DNA of 21,709 nt from contig JBGTIS010000235.1 of NCBI GenBank assembly GCA_041745535.1, positions 1 to 21,709 of the forward strand, written 5' to 3'. Origin of the DNA: JBGTIS01 sp041745535 (GTDB lineage: Bacteria > Bacteroidota > Bacteroidia > Cytophagales > Cyclobacteriaceae). The position numbers and the translations under genes are program-made. Below the pieces are notes generated by a model. It was not told the DNA's origin and ran no database searches. It saw only the letters and a list, made by a program, of their open reading frames with translations. Each line of letters starts with the position of its first letter. The first letter of the stretch is position 1. Below are positions 6,260 through 14,102 of this stretch, piece after piece.

Positions 6260-8149
6260 ATGATGAAAACATTCGAAATACTATTCTTACTACTTTTTAC
6301 CAGCACCTTCCTCCATGCCCAAAAACCTAATATTTTGTGGTTAACGATAGAGGACACTTCTCCCCAATTTATTGGTTGCTATGGAAATTCACATGCCAGC
6401 ACCCCTAATATTGATAATCTTGCTCAGGAGGGAGTTCGTTTTACCAATGCTTTTTCAACCGGTACGGTGTGTTCTCCAAGCCGTTCCACCATCATCACCG
6501 GAGTACGCACTTATGAGTTGGGTACCGGAAATCACCGGAGCCAATATCCAGTTCCGGAATTTGTGAAAGGGTTTCCGTATTACCTGCAGCAACAGGGGTA
6601 TTATGTAACCAATAACAGTAAAACAGATTACAACCTGAAAAACGAAAAGGAGTTTATAGCGAAGGCCTGGAACGAAAGTTCCAATGAGGCTGGGTGGTGG
6701 AAGCGCCAACCCGGACAGCCTTTCTTTGCCATTTTTAATTTCATGGACTCACACCAGTCCCGTACCATGACCAACCCGTATGAATGGTATCAGCGGGAGG
6801 TGTTGGCACAACTACCTGAGGAGGACCATATCGGGGATAACGATTTTGATATGCCGCCTTTTTATAAAGATACACCAGACATGCGCAGGCAGTTTGCCCG
6901 TGTGTACAACAGTATTAAACTAACCGATAACCGGATAGGAGAGCTATTGGGACGATTGGCGGATGAGGGTTTGATGGATAGCACCATTATCTTTTTTTAT
7001 GCCGATCATGGGGAGGGAATTCCCAGAGGAAAAACCAATGGCATCAATCTGGGGTACCGGGTTCCCTTTGTTATTTGGTTTCCGGAAATGTACAAACATT
7101 TGTCGCCCTGGGGAACGGGTGTGGTTACGGAAGAATTAGTAGATTTTGAGGACCTGGCACCCACCCTGATCAGTCTGGCAGGGGGTAAAGTACCCGATTA
7201 CCTGAAAGGCAGGATATTAATGGGCAGGGAAAGAAGTAAACCTGTCGACTTCCTATTGTTGTCTGCCGATCGGTCTGACAATGGTATTGATATGGTAAGG
7301 TCTGTCACCAATGGCAGGTATGTATATTCCCGGAATTTTATGCCCTTTATGCCTGAGGCCCGATACATCAGGTATGTGGAAATAGGGGAGATCAAACAAA
7401 TCATGCGCGATGATCTGGCAGACAATCAACTGAATCCTTTACAGAAAAGTCTGTTTAAAGATAGACCAGCTGAAACGCTCTATGATGTTATTCAAGATCC
7501 GTGGGAAACCCGCAATCTGGTAAACGAATCCACTCAACAGCCATTGTTGAACGAAATGCGACAATTTTTACAGGATAACATCATGCGAGCCAGAGATATA
7601 CTATTTTTACCTGAATATGAGATCGCGCGAATTTCTGAAAGTACTACTCCTTATGCCTACCGTCTGGACAAGCAAAAGTATCCTTTAAAAGAAATTTATG
7701 CCGCGGCATCTTTATCGGGCAAGAGGAGTAAAGAAATAGCGGCAGAACAGGTGGAACTTCTGAATAGTCCTAATCCCATTGTTCGTTATTGGGCAGCTAT
7801 AGGATTAAGATCACAATCAGATGAAATATTGGCACCTTACCAGGCGCCATTGGAACAAGCCATGCAGGATCGTTATCCACCGGTAATGATCACAGCTTCG
7901 GCCATAACCTATAAAATAAATAAGGATGCAAAAGCTAAAGCGATACTTAACAATTATTGCAAAGATGACAACATGCATTCAGCATTAATGACCATCAATT
8001 TCCTTTTGTACGAAGATGAAAAGCAGCCTTTTATAGCCACCATTCAGGAGGTAATGAACAAGGAAGGAATTACCTACGATGTTTCAGCAGCCTGTAAGGA
8101 CTTCTTGGGCAGCCTGGGCCTGATCCCCAATAATTGGGATAACCGATAA
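6260..8149 (+). CDS. Exported sulfatase with extended helical C-terminus
   Basis: The 629-residue product has a signal peptide ending L-H-A-Q near residue 21. The sulfatase core has the formylglycine motif C-S-P-S-R at 71-75, E31-D32 where many sulfatases have D-D, N-S-K-T-D-Y-N around K121 in place of G-K-W-H, D-S-H-Q-S near 163-167 and Y-A-D-H-G-E-G at 247-253. This variant set resembles N-sulfoglucosamine sulfohydrolase-like (heparan-type) sulfatases, which is family-level inference only. After the sulfatase fold ends around residue 440, about 190 residues remain, including repeated helical pairs such as EQVELLNSPNPIVRYWAAIG that resemble HEAT repeats. It starts at ATG 6260 (or the next ATG at 6263) and is likely co-transcribed with the upstream sulfatase. 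It is convergent with the sigma factor gene 60 bp downstream. Confidence 0.92.
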   Translation: MMKTFEILFLLLFTSTFLHAQKPNILWLTIEDTSPQFIGCYGNSHASTPNIDNLAQEGVRFTNAFSTGTVCSPSRSTIITGVRTYELGTGNHRSQYPVPEFVKGFPYYLQQQGYYVTNNSKTDYNLKNEKEFIAKAWNESSNEAGWWKRQPGQPFFAIFNFMDSHQSRTMTNPYEWYQREVLAQLPEEDHIGDNDFDMPPFYKDTPDMRRQFARVYNSIKLTDNRIGELLGRLADEGLMDSTIIFFYADHGEGIPRGKTNGINLGYRVPFVIWFPEMYKHLSPWGTGVVTEELVDFEDLAPTLISLAGGKVPDYLKGRILMGRERSKPVDFLLLSADRSDNGIDMVRSVTNGRYVYSRNFMPFMPEARYIRYVEIGEIKQIMRDDLADNQLNPLQKSLFKDRPAETLYDVIQDPWETRNLVNESTQQPLLNEMRQFLQDNIMRARDILFLPEYEIARISESTTPYAYRLDKQKYPLKEIYAAASLSGKRSKEIAAEQVELLNSPNPIVRYWAAIGLRSQSDEILAPYQAPLEQAMQDRYPPVMITASAITYKINKDAKAKAILNNYCKDDNMHSALMTINFLLYEDEKQPFIATIQEVMNKEGITYDVSAACKDFLGSLGLIPNNWDNR

Positions 8150-8209
8150 TCCTGATACTGAAAAGTTTAATTGGTTGGATTTCAATTTATGATGAATAAT
8201 TCCAAACAC

Positions 8210-8833
8210 CTATGACCAGAAAATATCGTCGAAGAAAGCTAACAGATGATAAACGGGAGAAAGCAAAATAATGGGAACATACTCATGGCTCTGCATATGC
8301 GCTTTCAGAAATCGCAATGCTTTATTGATTTGATTTTTCACATTACTGGTGCTCGTATTCAGTTTTCCCGCGATTTCTTTATTGCTCAAACCATCAATCC
8401 GGCTCATCAGGAAAACCTCTCTTCGTGCGGGAGGTAATTGTTCACAAAGCCTTTGTACTGAATGGGTTAATTCATTGTAAAATACACTGTTTTCGGTAGC
8501 ATATTCTGATTGCTTGTTATATAAAGCCGCATACTCTTTGTAGGCGAAATCATAAATACGGCGTTTAGCTTTGTTGTATACCAGGTTTTTGGCTATAGTA
8601 AACAGAAAGCCTTCAAAATTGTTTGCCGGCTCAATAAGTGTTCTTTTTTCCCAAATCTTTAGAAATACTTCCTGTACGATTTCTCTGGCATCTTCCGCCT
8701 GGCGCGTCATTTTAACGGCATAGGCATATAAAATAGGCTCATAAGCATAGAACAAGGCATCAAAAGCGACTTTGTCTCCTTTTTTAAGCTTTTCAAGGAA
8801 TGGTTGATCGGGTTTACTGACTTTTGATCGCAT
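8210..8833 (-). CDS. ECF RNA polymerase sigma factor (Bacteroidota type)
   Basis: The 207-residue sigma-70-family protein has region 2 at about 24-92 (FDALFYAYEPILYAYAVKM, then D-A-R-E-I-V-Q-E-V-F-L-K-I-W and the NFEGFLFTIAKN stretch). Region 4 is at about 125-180, with the helix-turn-helix GLSNKEIAGKLNTSTSNVKN. Regions 1 and 3 are missing, as expected for extracytoplasmic-function sigmas. A hydrophobic C-terminal tail (about 186-204) follows; such tails are common in this Bacteroidota group. It would direct polymerase to SusCD-type operons when released by a FecR anti-sigma factor. No FecR gene is adjacent; the only one in the window is at 17679-18722. The 528-bp upstream region carries three copies of a 15-bp palindrome. 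Confidence 0.93.
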   Translation of the reverse strand: MRSKVSKPDQPFLEKLKKGDKVAFDALFYAYEPILYAYAVKMTRQAEDAREIVQEVFLKIWEKRTLIEPANNFEGFLFTIAKNLVYNKAKRRIYDFAYKEYAALYNKQSEYATENSVFYNELTHSVQRLCEQLPPARREVFLMSRIDGLSNKEIAGKLNTSTSNVKNQINKALRFLKAHMQSHEYVPIILLSPVYHLLAFFDDIFWS

Positions 8834-9120
8834 GTATTTTCCTGTTGCGCCCTTATGAAAGGGTAAGGCTTGAAAATAATGCTTAATCTAAATAATTCCA
8901 ACTCAATAAAACTATTTTTAGAAATTTTGAAATAACCAAATCTGTTTTCAGATTCAATTTATGAAATTAATATTTAGTGGAAGTTTAAGAGAACAGGCAA
9001 AAAATTCGCGATTAGTTCTGTTACAAGAATGGTAAAGCAGGTAATCAGTGTATGGCTACGAATAATCTTCATGAAAAGGCTTATTTTGGAACAATCAGAG
9101 CTTCCTATTCTCCTGCCGGT

Positions 9121-9179
9121 TTCGCACCCTGCGAAATAATCATTCGCACCCTGCGAAATAACTATTCGCACCCTGCGAA
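9121..9179. repeat. Three tandem 15-bp palindromes at exact 22-bp spacing
   Basis: TTCGCACCCTGCGAA occurs without mismatch at 9121-9135, 9143-9157 and 9165-9179. Each copy is a perfect 6-bp inverted repeat (TTCGCA/TGCGAA) around CCC. Copies are separated by 7-nt spacers ATAATCA and ATAACTA, so the centre-to-centre spacing is 22 bp, about two helical turns. This would suit an operator array for a dimeric regulator; it could instead be a REP-like intergenic repeat. It lies about 290-350 bp upstream of the sigma gene start. Confidence 0.9.
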
Positions 9180-9215
9180 CTGACTAAATAAAAGGCTTTT
9201 TATACCGTCGAAAGC

Positions 9216-9255
9216 AGCTTATCACGCCGTTTTAAATAGCTTGTCACACCTGTTT
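9216..9255. repeat. Pair of imperfect direct repeats, 22 bp apart
   Basis: AGCTTATCACGCCGTTTT at 9216-9233 is followed by AGCTTGTCACACCTGTTT at 9238-9255. The two share most positions and the same 22-bp period as the nearby palindrome array. Confidence 0.5.
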
Positions 9256-9283
9256 ACACTGTAGTATAAGTGTCGGATGCAGG

Positions 9284-9342
9284 CTTACCATAGGCATTTG
9301 CCATTTTCACAGCACCTTCTACTCAGAAATGCCCTTACCATA
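9284..9342. repeat. CTTACCATA direct repeat enclosing an inverted repeat
   Basis: CTTACCATA occurs at 9284-9292 and 9334-9342. Immediately inside lie GGCATTT (9293-9299) and AAATGCC (9327-9333), which can pair. The pattern is short and could be chance, but it ends only 20 bp from the stop of the broken dehydrogenase. Confidence 0.4.
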
Positions 9343-9361
9343 ATTTGATTTAAAATCGCGT

Positions 9362-10957
9362 TTACGGTAGCGAAAACGCCATAATGGAGCCTGAAGGATT
9401 CTCGTTGGTACCGCCTACTGAAATAGCCACATATTGCTTGCCGTTAACCTGATAGGTACACGCCGTCGCGTTGGCCAGTGCGGGTAAGGTGGTTTCCCAA
9501 AGGTGCTTACCCGTTGACTTTTCAAATGCCCTGAATTTTTTATCCTCGCTACCACTGATAAAGATCAAATCCCCGGCAGTCACGATTGGCCCCGCCTTGC
9601 CTTCCAGACCTGTTTCCGGTGCTCCTTCTTGTTGCAATTGCTCATCATTTCCGAGCGGGATCTGCCATTCATATTCACCAGTTGAAAGGTTCAACGCGTG
9701 CAGCATTCCTCAGGGCGGCTTAATTGCCGGGTTACCACTAGGGTCTGTCCAGGTTCTATAACCTGTTATATTCAAATACAGGTCTCTTTCTGGCTGGGTG
9801 GTGTCCGCCTCAATGTTTGTCAATTGCTCTGAATTCTCTTCTACACCGTGTACGTAAGCCCGAATAGCTTGTATTTCACCTTCCTTGAGAACTCTTGCGT
9901 AGGGAGGCATTATTCCTCCACCTCTTTTGATCTTATCCAAAGCAGTTTGCCTTGTCATCCGCTAGTTAAGATCGATAAGTGATGGATTTGGGGCTGTGCC
10001 TTTTCGATCAGCCCCATGGCATGATGCGCAGTAGGTACTGTATAAACTTCTACCCTGATCCTTGATTGGAAGACCGGCCGCCTCTTGAGGGTCCAGTTTA
10101 ATGATGGTCTGAATGTCGGGTGCATCCAATGATCGAATGTAGAGCATACTCGTGGCAGGATCATAAGCCGCACCACCCCAATTAGAACCACCCCTTGTTC
10201 CCGGTATCATCAAAGTTCTTTTCAGGTCCGGTGGCGTATAGAGCCCTTCATAGCGCATTGATCTGAATTGATTTAGTATCGAGTCATGGTCTGTATCTGA
10301 ATAATGGGTGAGGTCATCTTCAGTAACCATTTGCTTTGCGTAGGCCAGGCTTCTTCACCAGGAAGATTAGAGGCAGGAACCGCACGTTCTTCAACCGGGA
10401 AAAGTGGTTCGCCAGTTTCCCGATCCAATACAAAAACAAATCCCTGCTTGGTGATCCGCGCCACGGCATCTGTTTCTTTTCCATCCTTGTTTACTTGTAC
10501 CAGATTTGGTGGGGCGGGCAAATCATAATCCCAGATGTCATGATGTACCGTCTGATAATGCCAGATGTGTTTTCCCGTAGCGGCATCCAGTGCCAGCACA
10601 CACCGGCGGGGTACCATACAGATCGGGTAGCCTGGAGCCAACGATAATGAGATCTTTGTAAATAATTCCGGGCGAGGTCATCGATACAGCAATAGAGGAA
10701 GGATCGTCCCTAAGCCCAACATTGAGGTTGACCTTCCCTTGTTCTCCAAAGGTTTCGATGGGTTTACCGGTGCGGGCATCCAGAGCGACAAGATGATTTC
10801 CGCCTGCAAATAGTATGCGCTTATCCTGTCCTTCTTCCCAATAGGTAACCCCTCTACCTACTACAATTGCTTCTTTAGCTCCAAAAGCAAGAATGTCTTT
10901 TGCCTTACTTGCAGATGTGGTGAACGCATACACTTCAGCCTGCCAGGACGGAAGATT
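9362..10957 (-). pseudogene. Broken PQQ-dependent dehydrogenase with cytochrome c domain
   Basis: The pieces in order match a quinoprotein (beta-propeller) dehydrogenase of the glucose/quinate type with an inserted cytochrome c. They are RGVTYWEEGQDKRILFAGG and LVALDARTGKPIETFG; then LALDAATGKHIWHYQTVHHD and DLPAPPNLV with KQGFVFVLDRETGEPLFP; then a haem site C-A-S-C-H (10016-10030) and KIKRGGGIMPPYA; finally LHALNLSTGEYEWQIPLG to the end, IMAFSLP. Lesions are visible. The frame changes near 10620, where about 60 or more residues and the expected linker are missing, and returns near 10336. In-frame TAG at 9962-9964 and TGA at 9710-9712 interrupt an otherwise continuous frame; the TGA replaces an expected tryptophan. 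The N-terminal part, including signal peptide and first blades, is absent upstream of the in-frame TAA at 10958-10960. An intact relative would oxidise a sugar or alcohol in the periplasm and pass electrons to the haem. Confidence 0.88.
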
Positions 10958-11000
10958 TTAAAAAGGAGCGTTTGCCTATGGAGGTTTTTACAAGTGTCAT
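10935..11000 (-). pseudogene. Orphan Tat-type leader fragment
   Basis: An ATG at 10998-11000 opens 21 codons that include KRSFLKSSVLAG, very like the twin-arginine/R-R-x-F-L-K leaders of Bacteroidota oxidoreductases, and stop at TGA 10935-10937. No mature protein follows; the sequence enters the truncated dehydrogenase in another frame. It looks like the 5' end of a deleted gene joined to the dehydrogenase remnant. The sequence is short, so the call rests on one motif. Confidence 0.4.
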
Positions 11001-11086
11001 TAAATTCGGGATGACTCATGATAAGGTACCTCTACATATGCAGGCGGGTTGCTCCAGATGAACCTTGGAGAATTCCTTCGCTTCAT
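11000..11086 (-). pseudogene. Unrecognised 28-codon ORF overlapping the Tat-leader fragment
   Basis: This short frame contains FIWSNPPAYVEVPYHESSRI and ends in TAA at 11000-11002, sharing one base with the next ATG (TAATG), the arrangement of translationally coupled genes. I do not recognise the sequence. It may be the 3' end of a lost gene that preceded the Tat-leader gene, and begins 15 bp after the stop of the sulfatase at 11102. A real small protein is possible but unsupported. Confidence 0.2.
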
Positions 11087-11101
11087 GAAGACGAACGCTT
11101 A

Positions 11102-12577
11102 TTAATGTAATTCTGAATAATAACTGGCAGGCCTGAGGCTATCCTCAAAATCATAGCGATAGTTCCACTTTTTCATGTATTCATCGGCCGGCAGAAAGTC
11201 GTCATGGGTGGCGGTAAGCTTTTGCCGCAAAAGGGTTTCCATTTCACTTTGCAGGGTCGCGTACTCGGCCTCGCCCACCAGATTATGCTGCTGATAAGGG
11301 TCCTCCTGATTGTCATATAGCAGCCAGGGGCCTTTCAGGTCACGGGCGTAGGTATAGCGTTCGGTTCTGATGGCGCGGTATTCTTTTCCGCCATTGGCAA
11401 ACTTCCATTCGTGAAAAGGTACCGGTAACATCACCAGGGCCGCTTCCTCAGGGTAGGTTTCCGCACCACTGATTGCTTTTGAAAAATCGCTTCCTTCAAC
11501 CGAATTGGGTATGGAAATTCCGCTCAATCCCAATAAAGTAGGCAAAATATCCGGTGTATTGATGGGCTGATTAATCTCCTTGTGTTGCAATTGCGCGGGA
11601 TATCGTACCAGCATGGGTACAAGGATGGATTCATCCCAGGGCCGTTGCTTTCTTAACACCCCGCGTGAAAGCAGCATGTCGCCATGATCGGAAGTAAACA
11701 CAATAATGGTATTCTCATCAATACCCGCGTCGTCAATGGCTTTGAGCAAGTCGCCCATGGCTTTGTCCAGGGCGGTGCAGTGAGCATAATAATCGGCCAG
11801 TACCTGCCGGGCACTATCCTGTAGGTCCACGGGTACATTCTCTCTTAATGCGATGTTTTCAGCGTTATACATTTTCCGGAATTCTTCCGGAGCGGTAGCA
11901 TACGGATTATGCGGAGGCCCCCAGGATAAAACCAGCAGAAAAGGGTCTGCTTTCATCCTCTGAATAAACGTGATTGCACTGTCAGTCTGGGGAAAAGCAT
12001 CATATCCCGGCCACGTCTCTTTCTTATCATTTTCATCAAAGTAGAAAGAGTTGTTGTAGTCATGGGTTACTTCCCGGCCTTTCCAGTAGTCAAAACCCTG
12101 CCGCCGGTTTGCGGGTACCGGCAGGTCGCGGGCGCTGAACGGGTCTTCATTTACCCCATGTCCATTCAGGTGCCATTTGCCAATATAGCCGGTTTGATAA
12201 CCGGCTTCTTTATATATTTCCGCCATGGTATGGGCCGCATCGGGCAGGGGTTTGTCATTATAAAATACTCCATGTGTTAAAGGATACTGGCCTGTTATCA
12301 GGCTGGCCCTGAAGGGACTACATACCGGCATTACCACTACGGCGGTGTTGAATACCACACTTTCTTTTGCCAGGGCATCAAGATTCGGTGTTTTTACATT
12401 AGTGTTGCCGGCATACCCCACCGCCTGTGCCCGCCACTGGTCAGCCAGCACAATAATAATATTTGGTTTATCGGTACTGGCTCTGTTCTGATTATCAGCA
12501 CTACCGGTTGAATTACAACCGGTAAACAGGAAACATGCCAGGATGATAGGAAGAAGAATTTGGCTTGAGTAGTTCAT
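11102..12577 (-). CDS. Lipoprotein sulfatase (CSPFR)
   Basis: The 491-residue product has a lipoprotein signal peptide with lipobox L-F-T-G-C21, so it is anchored in a membrane, probably the outer one. It is an S1-type sulfatase: formylglycine motif C86-S-P-F-R90 (F where S or A is usual), A-D-Q-W at 45-48 instead of D-D, G-K-W-H-L-N at 133-138, PPHNPYATAPEEF near 221-233 and T-S-D-H-G-D at 295-300. Sulfatases of this PVCSPFRASL type are a recognisable group and should still be matured at the cysteine. The C-terminal part has LLYDNQEDPYQQHNLV, the usual small-domain signature. It follows SusD by 25 bp in the same operon, which suggests it desulfates the glycan captured by SusCD. The exact substrate is unknown. 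Confidence 0.93.
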   Translation of the reverse strand: MNYSSQILLPIILACFLFTGCNSTGSADNQNRASTDKPNIIIVLADQWRAQAVGYAGNTNVKTPNLDALAKESVVFNTAVVVMPVCSPFRASLITGQYPLTHGVFYNDKPLPDAAHTMAEIYKEAGYQTGYIGKWHLNGHGVNEDPFSARDLPVPANRRQGFDYWKGREVTHDYNNSFYFDENDKKETWPGYDAFPQTDSAITFIQRMKADPFLLVLSWGPPHNPYATAPEEFRKMYNAENIALRENVPVDLQDSARQVLADYYAHCTALDKAMGDLLKAIDDAGIDENTIIVFTSDHGDMLLSRGVLRKQRPWDESILVPMLVRYPAQLQHKEINQPINTPDILPTLLGLSGISIPNSVEGSDFSKAISGAETYPEEAALVMLPVPFHEWKFANGGKEYRAIRTERYTYARDLKGPWLLYDNQEDPYQQHNLVGEAEYATLQSEMETLLRQKLTATHDDFLPADEYMKKWNYRYDFEDSLRPASYYSELH

Positions 12578-12602
12578 GTTTTTTACGTTAATTATTTGAG
12601 CC

Positions 12603-14081
12603 CTAATATCCCGGATTCTGTGCTAACTTATTGATTAAAATTTGTTCCGCTGGAATTGGGGCGGTAAGTTTGTAGGGCACGATCTGGTAAGCGTTATTAT
12701 ACAGGAATGGCTTTTTCGCGTTTTCACGATCGCCATGTGCCGTCATTACCTCAACGGCTTTGCCAGTCCTTTTCAGGTCGTACCACCGCTGGTTTTCAAA
12801 GCAGAATTCTAACTGCCTTTCCCGGGCAATCTGGTCTGCCAGCGCTTCCTTACTAAATCCGTTCAGCGGATCGGTTAACCCAGCTCTGGTGCGTACTTCC
12901 TCTACATAAGGAATAGCCTCGCTGGTACGGCCCAGTTCATTCAACACCTCAGCACACATCAGTAAAACATCCGAATAGCGAAGCACGGGAAGGTCATCGC
13001 CAGTACGGTCGTCAGGGGCATCAATGGGCGGTTTGTATTTCCCACAGTAGGGGATGTCCCGGATTTCACCGTCCCAATCCTCTCCAGTCCAGAACTGAAT
13101 GGATACTTCTTTTCGCAGGTCACCGGGTTCAAAAGCATTAATCAGGTCATCGGTGGGCTGGTTCCATCCCGCTGAAATCATATTAATATTCGGCCGATTG
13201 GTGATTTCACCCCCGGAAGTCCAGGGAGCGAACAAAAATATGAATCTGCTGGAAAGCTCGCGATTGTTTTCCGAATACTGTATGGCAAATATGGTTTCTT
13301 CAAAATCACTGAAAGTTGGGTCAAACAAATCAGCATAGTTCGGCAAAAGAAGGTATTCACCTGAGTTGATTACAAATTTTAATGCTGACTCTGCTTCTTC
13401 ATACTGGTGCAGGGTGAGATAAACCTTTCCTAGTAAGGCATTGCTTGCGTGTACATTTGCTCTTCCATTTTCCTTTACCGCTTCTGCCATGGCAAACCGG
13501 CTGCCGGCTTCTTTCAGGTCGCTGACAATACTAGCATATATTTGTTCCTCGGTCGAGCGTTTGATATTCACGGCTTCCTGTGAGGTAATCGGTTTTAATA
13601 CCAGTGGAACGCCGCCAAATTGACGTACAAGATTGAAGTAATACAAAGCCCTAAGGAAGTACGCTTCCCCTTCAGAGCGGTGCTTGTAAGCTTCATCTGA
13701 CCAGTTAATTTCAGGCCTGTCAATTTCAGCCAGCAGTTTGTTACACCGGGTAATGCCGTTGTACGACAGGTTCCAGAATTCGGCATAGCCCCGGTTGTCA
13801 GCGGTAATAATAAACTGATCAATAATACCCCTTACCGCTTCTCCGGTACGGATATTATACTGAAAACTGGTATTGTCTGAGATGAGTTCTGCCAATACCC
13901 AATGTAAATCTTTTTCATAATCGCGCATAGGCACATAACAGCCATTGGCCAACAGAATAATTTCTTCTTCCGATTGATAAAAGTTGCCCTCACTGAGCGC
14001 GGCTTCCGGATAAATGGTGAGAAATTCGTCGGTGCAGGCTGACATCATAAAGAAGGCCAGCAAGTATATAATTTTTTTCAT
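12603..14081 (-). CDS. susD: SusD/RagB-family outer-membrane glycan-binding lipoprotein
   Basis: The 492-residue product has a lipoprotein signal ending M-S-A-C16. The N-terminal TPR-rich SusD-like part is visible at about 20-220 (TIYPEAALSEGNFY; WNLSYNGITRCNKLLAEID; EAYFLRALYYFNLVRQFGGVPLV, written with overlaps removed). The C-terminal RagB/SusD part (about 310-492) has VLRYSDVLLMCAEVLNELGR and ERQLEFCFENQRWYDLKRTG. SusD proteins lie on the cell surface as a lid over the SusC transporter and bind the incoming oligosaccharide. It follows SusC by 21 bp and precedes the lipoprotein sulfatase, a standard polysaccharide-utilisation order. The symbol denotes the family, not starch specificity. 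Confidence 0.95.
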   Translation of the reverse strand: MKKIIYLLAFFMMSACTDEFLTIYPEAALSEGNFYQSEEEIILLANGCYVPMRDYEKDLHWVLAELISDNTSFQYNIRTGEAVRGIIDQFIITADNRGYAEFWNLSYNGITRCNKLLAEIDRPEINWSDEAYKHRSEGEAYFLRALYYFNLVRQFGGVPLVLKPITSQEAVNIKRSTEEQIYASIVSDLKEAGSRFAMAEAVKENGRANVHASNALLGKVYLTLHQYEEAESALKFVINSGEYLLLPNYADLFDPTFSDFEETIFAIQYSENNRELSSRFIFLFAPWTSGGEITNRPNINMISAGWNQPTDDLINAFEPGDLRKEVSIQFWTGEDWDGEIRDIPYCGKYKPPIDAPDDRTGDDLPVLRYSDVLLMCAEVLNELGRTSEAIPYVEEVRTRAGLTDPLNGFSKEALADQIARERQLEFCFENQRWYDLKRTGKAVEVMTAHGDRENAKKPFLYNNAYQIVPYKLTAPIPAEQILINKLAQNPGY

Positions 14082-14102
14082 GTTGTTACCGGTTGGTGTA
14101 TT

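Larger units (their letters stand above)
8834..9361. other. 528-bp gene-free region upstream of the sigma factor
   Basis: No credible ORF lies here; the open frames are short and cross repeats. It must contain the sigma gene promoter, but I find no clean TAnnTTTG box. It holds a small inverted repeat AATCTG/CAGATT (8939-8944, 8949-8954), three exact palindromes at a 22-bp period (9121-9179), a pair of imperfect direct repeats also 22 bp apart (9216-9255), and a CTTACCATA direct repeat 50 bp apart (9284 and 9334) enclosing a GGCATTT/AAATGCC inverted repeat. This concentration of small repeats is unlike the other intergenic gaps of the window. Confidence 0.6.

Noticed and set aside
8974..9171. 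65-codon minus-strand ORF upstream of the sigma gene
   Set aside because: Its start lies inside the palindrome array and the product has no recognisable domain; the frame is open by chance.
9121..9179. A minimal CRISPR array
   Set aside because: Spacers are only 7 nt and nearly alike, the repeat is a 15-bp palindrome, and no cas gene is present.
9710..9964. Stop-codon recoding (TGA as Trp, TAG read-through) in the dehydrogenase
   Set aside because: Every neighbouring gene uses TGA and TAG normally as stops, and the gene also carries deletions and frame changes, so ordinary decay explains it.
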